Shown here: positions 9,120-12,052 of the stretch, in pieces | Numbering within the stretch: the first letter of the stretch is position 1 | How the letters are laid out: the number at the start of each line of letters is the position of its first letter | Origin: Accumulibacter sp. | GTDB taxonomy: Bacteria > Pseudomonadota > Gammaproteobacteria > Burkholderiales > Rhodocyclaceae | DNA: 12,052 nt | Assembly (NCBI GenBank): GCA_003538495.1 | Contig: DPSD01000734.1 | Location: forward strand, 1 to 12,052 | Reading direction: 5' to 3' | Notes under the pieces: generated by a model | What the model saw: only the letters and a program-made list of their open reading frames with translations | The model's database searches: none | Told to the model about the DNA's origin: nothing | Position numbers and translations under genes: made by a program

Positions 9120-12052
9120 CGGGAAGAAGATAACCGTTGGCTACAAGTATTACCTTGGCCTGCATTTCGGCTTGTGCCAAGGGCCTGTAGATGCGCTGCT
9201 TCGGGTCATCATCGGAGACCGCGACGCCTGGACCGGAGAGCAGACGTCAACCGGCGCTGTGTCGATAAACAAGCCTGACCTGTTCGGGGGGAAAAAGCGT
9301 GAAGGCGGCGTGGTCGGAGACCTCAGCGTCCTCATGGGAACGTCCGGGCAAAGCGAAAACAGTTATCTGGCCGCCAAAATCGGGGCGGGCCTCCCCGCTT
9401 TTCGCGGCATCCTGACGACTGTCTGGAACGGCGGTCATGTCACATCGAACAATCCTTACTTGAAGCCTTGGGCATTCCGTGTCCGTCGCATCAAGCAGGG
9501 ATGGACTGGAGGATCATGCTGGTATCCGGGCAAGGCGGAAATCGTCGAATCCGCTACCCTGCCGTACTACGCATCCGGGTGGGAATACAAACAGATCGCT
9601 CATCACAGTAACCCGGCAACGTCTAATCTTGAGATTCCGTCTTCTGGATGGACAAGCGGCGCCGGCCCGTTCGGAAGCGGAATCACGGGAGCCCCAGGAG
9701 AACTTGTCGACGGTTCGCGCGTGCCAAATTCGCCGTGGGAAATCAAGACGATCTTGTGGGCGCGCACGACGATCCCGCTGAATACAAGCTACTCGCACAT
9801 CCTGCGCGTCCATGTCGAAAACGGTGCGGTGGTATTCGTCAACGGCGCTGTCGCGGCGACGATCAATTCCAGCAACACGCAAATCACATCGATCCAGGTT
9901 GCTGACATCGTCGTGAGCGGCGCATCCGTCTCGATTGCCGTCAAGGCATACGACGAAGAACTTCCAGCCCTTGGCGGGACATTCCTTGCCGTCGAGGTCC
10001 TGCGGCTGGAAAACGTGGCGATGAACCCGGCGCACATCATTTATCAGTGCCTAACCGACACGGCATGGGGCATGGGCTACCCGACCGCATCCATCGACGA
10101 CGCGGCATTCACCGCCGCCGCCGATGCGCTGTATGCCGAAGGCTTTGGCCTGTCTATGGTCTGGAACCAGCAGGATTCCATCGAAAACTTCATCGGCCTG
10201 ATTCTTGACCACATTGGGGGCTTGCTTTATGTCGTGCCGGATACCGCTAAATTCGCGCTCAAGCTGATCCGCGACGATTACGACATCGGCGACCTGGACG
10301 TCTACGGCCCTGACAACTTGATTTCAGTCGAGGATTACCAGCGTCAGGCCTGGGGTGAAACGGTGAACGAAATCACCGTCGTCTACACGGATGGGGCCGC
10401 CGGAAAAGACCCCTCCACGACTGTGCAGGACCTGGCCAACGTCCAGATACAATGCGCAGTTGTTGCCCAGACGCGCAATTATCCTGGAATCGTATTCCCT
10501 GGACTGGCGCAGCGCGTCGCCATGCGCGACCTGATTGCGGTGTCGACGCCTCTGGCCAAGGTCAGGCTGACGGCAACTCGTGCTGCCTGGCGCGTTTTCC
10601 CTGGCGATGTCATCCGGCTTAACTGGCCAGTCCTCGGGATCGATGACATTGTATTCCGCGTGCTCGAGGTCAACCGCGGCACACTGACAGACGGGCAGAT
10701 CATCATCGATGCCGTCGAGGATATATTCTCGCTGCCTGATGCAACCTATCTCGTTGATCAGGGCTCTACATGGGTAGACCCTGGCAGTGCCCCTGCTGCG
10801 GCTCCGGCGAGTGCATTGATGGAGGCGCCATATTGGGACCTCGCTCGCAACCTGTCGCAATCAGACCTGTCTTACGTCGATGCGGCTGACGGACATCTTG
10901 TGACCGTTGCCGCGCGTCCGAGCGGTGATGCGTTCAATTACTCGATCTATGCCAAGGTCGGTTCGGCGGATTATGCCGAGGTCGGTGTCGGGGACTTTTG
11001 CCCGACGGCGACGATCTCTGGCGCGCTCACGAAAACGACGACAGCCCTGACGCTGACGAGTGGTATCGATCTCGAGTTCGTCGAGGTCGATACCTACGCA
11101 GTCATCGGCGGCGAGTATGTGCTGGTGACGGCCATCGACGCCGGGGCCGGGACTGCAACGATTTCACGCGGCGTGCTCGACACTGTCCCGGAGACGCATG
11201 CCGCAGGTTCGCGCATCTGGTTTGCCGATGGCAATCTCGGGTACGACCAGACCGAGTATGTGGACGGCGAAGTCCTCGACGTCAAGATTCTGCCGGCGAC
11301 AGGGCAGGGGACTTTCGACCTGGCACTTGCCACGCCTTCGAGTCTGACATTCGACCAGCGGCAATACCGCCCCTACGCTCCCGGAAAGCTGCGGGTCAAC
11401 ACGGAAGTGTATCCGGAGACAATCGACGGGACTGCGGAATTGGCGCTGTCGTGGCAGCATCGGGACCGCCTGGCACAGACGGCCTACATTGTCGAGCAGG
11501 ACGATGCCAGCATTGGCCCGGAGGCCGGGACGACCTACAGGATTCGACTCTACGGCGAGGACGATAATCTGTTGCGCACCGTGAGCAGTCTCACAGGGAC
11601 AAGCTACACCTACGACTCCGCTGACGAACAGTCCGATGCAGGCTTGCCGGTCGGGGAATCAACGCCGTCGCCGCTTGACAATGACGCCGGTTATCCGACT
11701 ACGACAGCCATGCTGGAATTCAATGGCAGCAACGGCTCGACCACGTTTACGGACTGGATCGGCAACGCCTGGTCCGCCAACGGCAACGCGCAGCTTACGA
11801 CCACTAGTCCTATCCGTGGAGCGGCATCGCTGCTTCTTGACGGCACGGGGGACTGGATCAGTGCGGTCATTCCAGGAGCCGTCGGAACCGTTGATTTCAC
11901 GATCGAATGCGAGATCATCGTCACCTCGCTGGCCAGCGACCGCGAAATTTTCTGTATCTCGGATTCAGGCGGAAATCTCAACAATTTCAACATCGTCTTT
12001 GAGGTCAAGACCACAGGGGCGCTGCGCGGCTCGATCCAGATAGGCAGCGGAG
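9112..12052 (+). CDS. Central tail tip / host-specificity protein, open at window end
   Basis: I read this frame codon by codon and found no stop before the right edge, so at least 980 residues are encoded and the 3' end is missing. Residues 1-145 (VGYKYYLGLHFGLCQGPVD, NKPDLFGGKKREGG, NPYLKPWAFRVRRI) match the usual start of siphophage tip proteins. Residues about 146-302 look like an insert with a jelly-roll feel (ILWARTTIPL, VFVNGAV). The hub part follows from MNPAHIIYQCLTDTAWGMGY (304) to about 555, resembling Phage-tail_3 / GTA gp15 type proteins. Then come small beta domains ('YVLVTAIDAGAGTATISRGV'), an Fn3-like stretch near 750-830 and a LamG-like domain from about 865 (FNGSNGSTTFTDW, LLDGTGDWISAVI, VDFTIECEI), cut by the edge. 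It probably forms the tail tip and binds the host surface. Confidence 0.9.
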   Translation, partial: MGSGKKITVGYKYYLGLHFGLCQGPVDALLRVIIGDRDAWTGEQTSTGAVSINKPDLFGGKKREGGVVGDLSVLMGTSGQSENSYLAAKIGAGLPAFRGILTTVWNGGHVTSNNPYLKPWAFRVRRIKQGWTGGSCWYPGKAEIVESATLPYYASGWEYKQIAHHSNPATSNLEIPSSGWTSGAGPFGSGITGAPGELVDGSRVPNSPWEIKTILWARTTIPLNTSYSHILRVHVENGAVVFVNGAVAATINSSNTQITSIQVADIVVSGASVSIAVKAYDEELPALGGTFLAVEVLRLENVAMNPAHIIYQCLTDTAWGMGYPTASIDDAAFTAAADALYAEGFGLSMVWNQQDSIENFIGLILDHIGGLLYVVPDTAKFALKLIRDDYDIGDLDVYGPDNLISVEDYQRQAWGETVNEITVVYTDGAAGKDPSTTVQDLANVQIQCAVVAQTRNYPGIVFPGLAQRVAMRDLIAVSTPLAKVRLTATRAAWRVFPGDVIRLNWPVLGIDDIVFRVLEVNRGTLTDGQIIIDAVEDIFSLPDATYLVDQGSTWVDPGSAPAAAPASALMEAPYWDLARNLSQSDLSYVDAADGHLVTVAARPSGDAFNYSIYAKVGSADYAEVGVGDFCPTATISGALTKTTTALTLTSGIDLEFVEVDTYAVIGGEYVLVTAIDAGAGTATISRGVLDTVPETHAAGSRIWFADGNLGYDQTEYVDGEVLDVKILPATGQGTFDLALATPSSLTFDQRQYRPYAPGKLRVNTEVYPETIDGTAELALSWQHRDRLAQTAYIVEQDDASIGPEAGTTYRIRLYGEDDNLLRTVSSLTGTSYTYDSADEQSDAGLPVGESTPSPLDNDAGYPTTTAMLEFNGSNGSTTFTDWIGNAWSANGNAQLTTTSPIRGAASLLLDGTGDWISAVIPGAVGTVDFTIECEIIVTSLASDREIFCISDSGGNLNNFNIVFEVKTTGALRGSIQIGSG
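11062..11094. repeat. Inverted repeat, 14-bp arms, inside the tip gene
   Basis: GGTATCGATCTCGA (11062-11075) pairs with TCGAGGTCGATACC (11081-11094) around a GTTCG loop. Thirteen pairs are Watson-Crick and one (T11070 with G11086) is a wobble. No T-run follows, so it is not a terminator. It encodes part of a beta domain (about GIDLEFVEVDT). Strong codon bias may contribute, but the match is better than expected by chance for a window this size. Confidence 0.7.

Noticed and set aside
10685..10728. Promoter-like CTGACA ... TATATT inside the large tip gene
   Set aside because: The two boxes are about 31 nt apart, far from the 16-18 nt needed, and no gene starts nearby.
9514..10860. Minus-strand frames at 9514-10035 and 10324-10860
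   Set aside because: They lie inside the continuous forward frame from 9112 to the window end, which has clear tip-protein sequence. They are shadows.
1..12052. Defence system, CRISPR, tRNA, IS element, attachment site or anti-CRISPR
   Set aside because: I scanned both strands for such signals and saw none. Every stretch over 100 nt is taken up by recognisable or well-placed phage structural genes.

Overview
This window is one contiguous, all-forward structural module of a tailed bacteriophage or prophage with a long non-contractile (siphovirus-type) tail. The base composition is GC-rich, codons strongly favour G or C at the third position, and genes are tightly packed with ATGA or TGATG overlaps. 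This fits a phage of a GC-rich proteobacterium; a betaproteobacterial host is a guess from the style of the proteins, not something the sequence proves. No integrase, repressor, tRNA, lysis gene, IS element, CRISPR array or rRNA is visible, so free phage and prophage cannot be told apart here.

Layout. Bases 1-88 hold the probable tail end of an upstream gene and a terminator-like hairpin. The head module (89-3312) runs: HK97-fold major capsid protein with a fused N-terminal scaffold, a small 81-residue protein, a phiE125 gp8/HK97 gp6-type connector, a head-closure protein (GTG start), an HK97 gp10-type protein and a DUF3168 tail-completion protein. The tail shaft module (3385-6722) has the tail tube protein, a tail assembly chaperone with a programmed -1 frameshift extension (lambda G/GT logic), and a 693-residue tape measure. 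The tail tip module (6719 to the window end) has a 383-residue tip protein, a BR0599/lambda gpL-like protein with a four-cysteine pattern, two small conserved-looking tip proteins, and a very large central tip/host-recognition protein. That last gene is open at the right edge: 9112-12052, at least 980 codons.

How the parts work together. The capsid, connector and closure proteins build the head and its neck. The tube protein polymerises around the tape measure, which is kept soluble by the G-like and GT-like chaperones. The tip proteins cap the tube, and the large last protein probably contacts the cell surface, through an inserted jelly-roll-like domain and a LamG-like domain near the visible end.

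Most notable signals: a canonical A AAA AAC slippery heptamer followed by a perfect 9-bp stem; three hairpin + T-tract + ribosome-site cassettes placed directly before the capsid, post-capsid and tail tube genes, with no room for promoters, which implies read-through or antitermination; a C-X8-C...C-X6-C iron-sulfur-like pattern in the gpL-like protein; and a 14-bp-arm inverted repeat inside the host-recognition gene. I saw no defence, counter-defence or otherwise unprecedented system; this is a morphogenesis cluster with several features worth checking.
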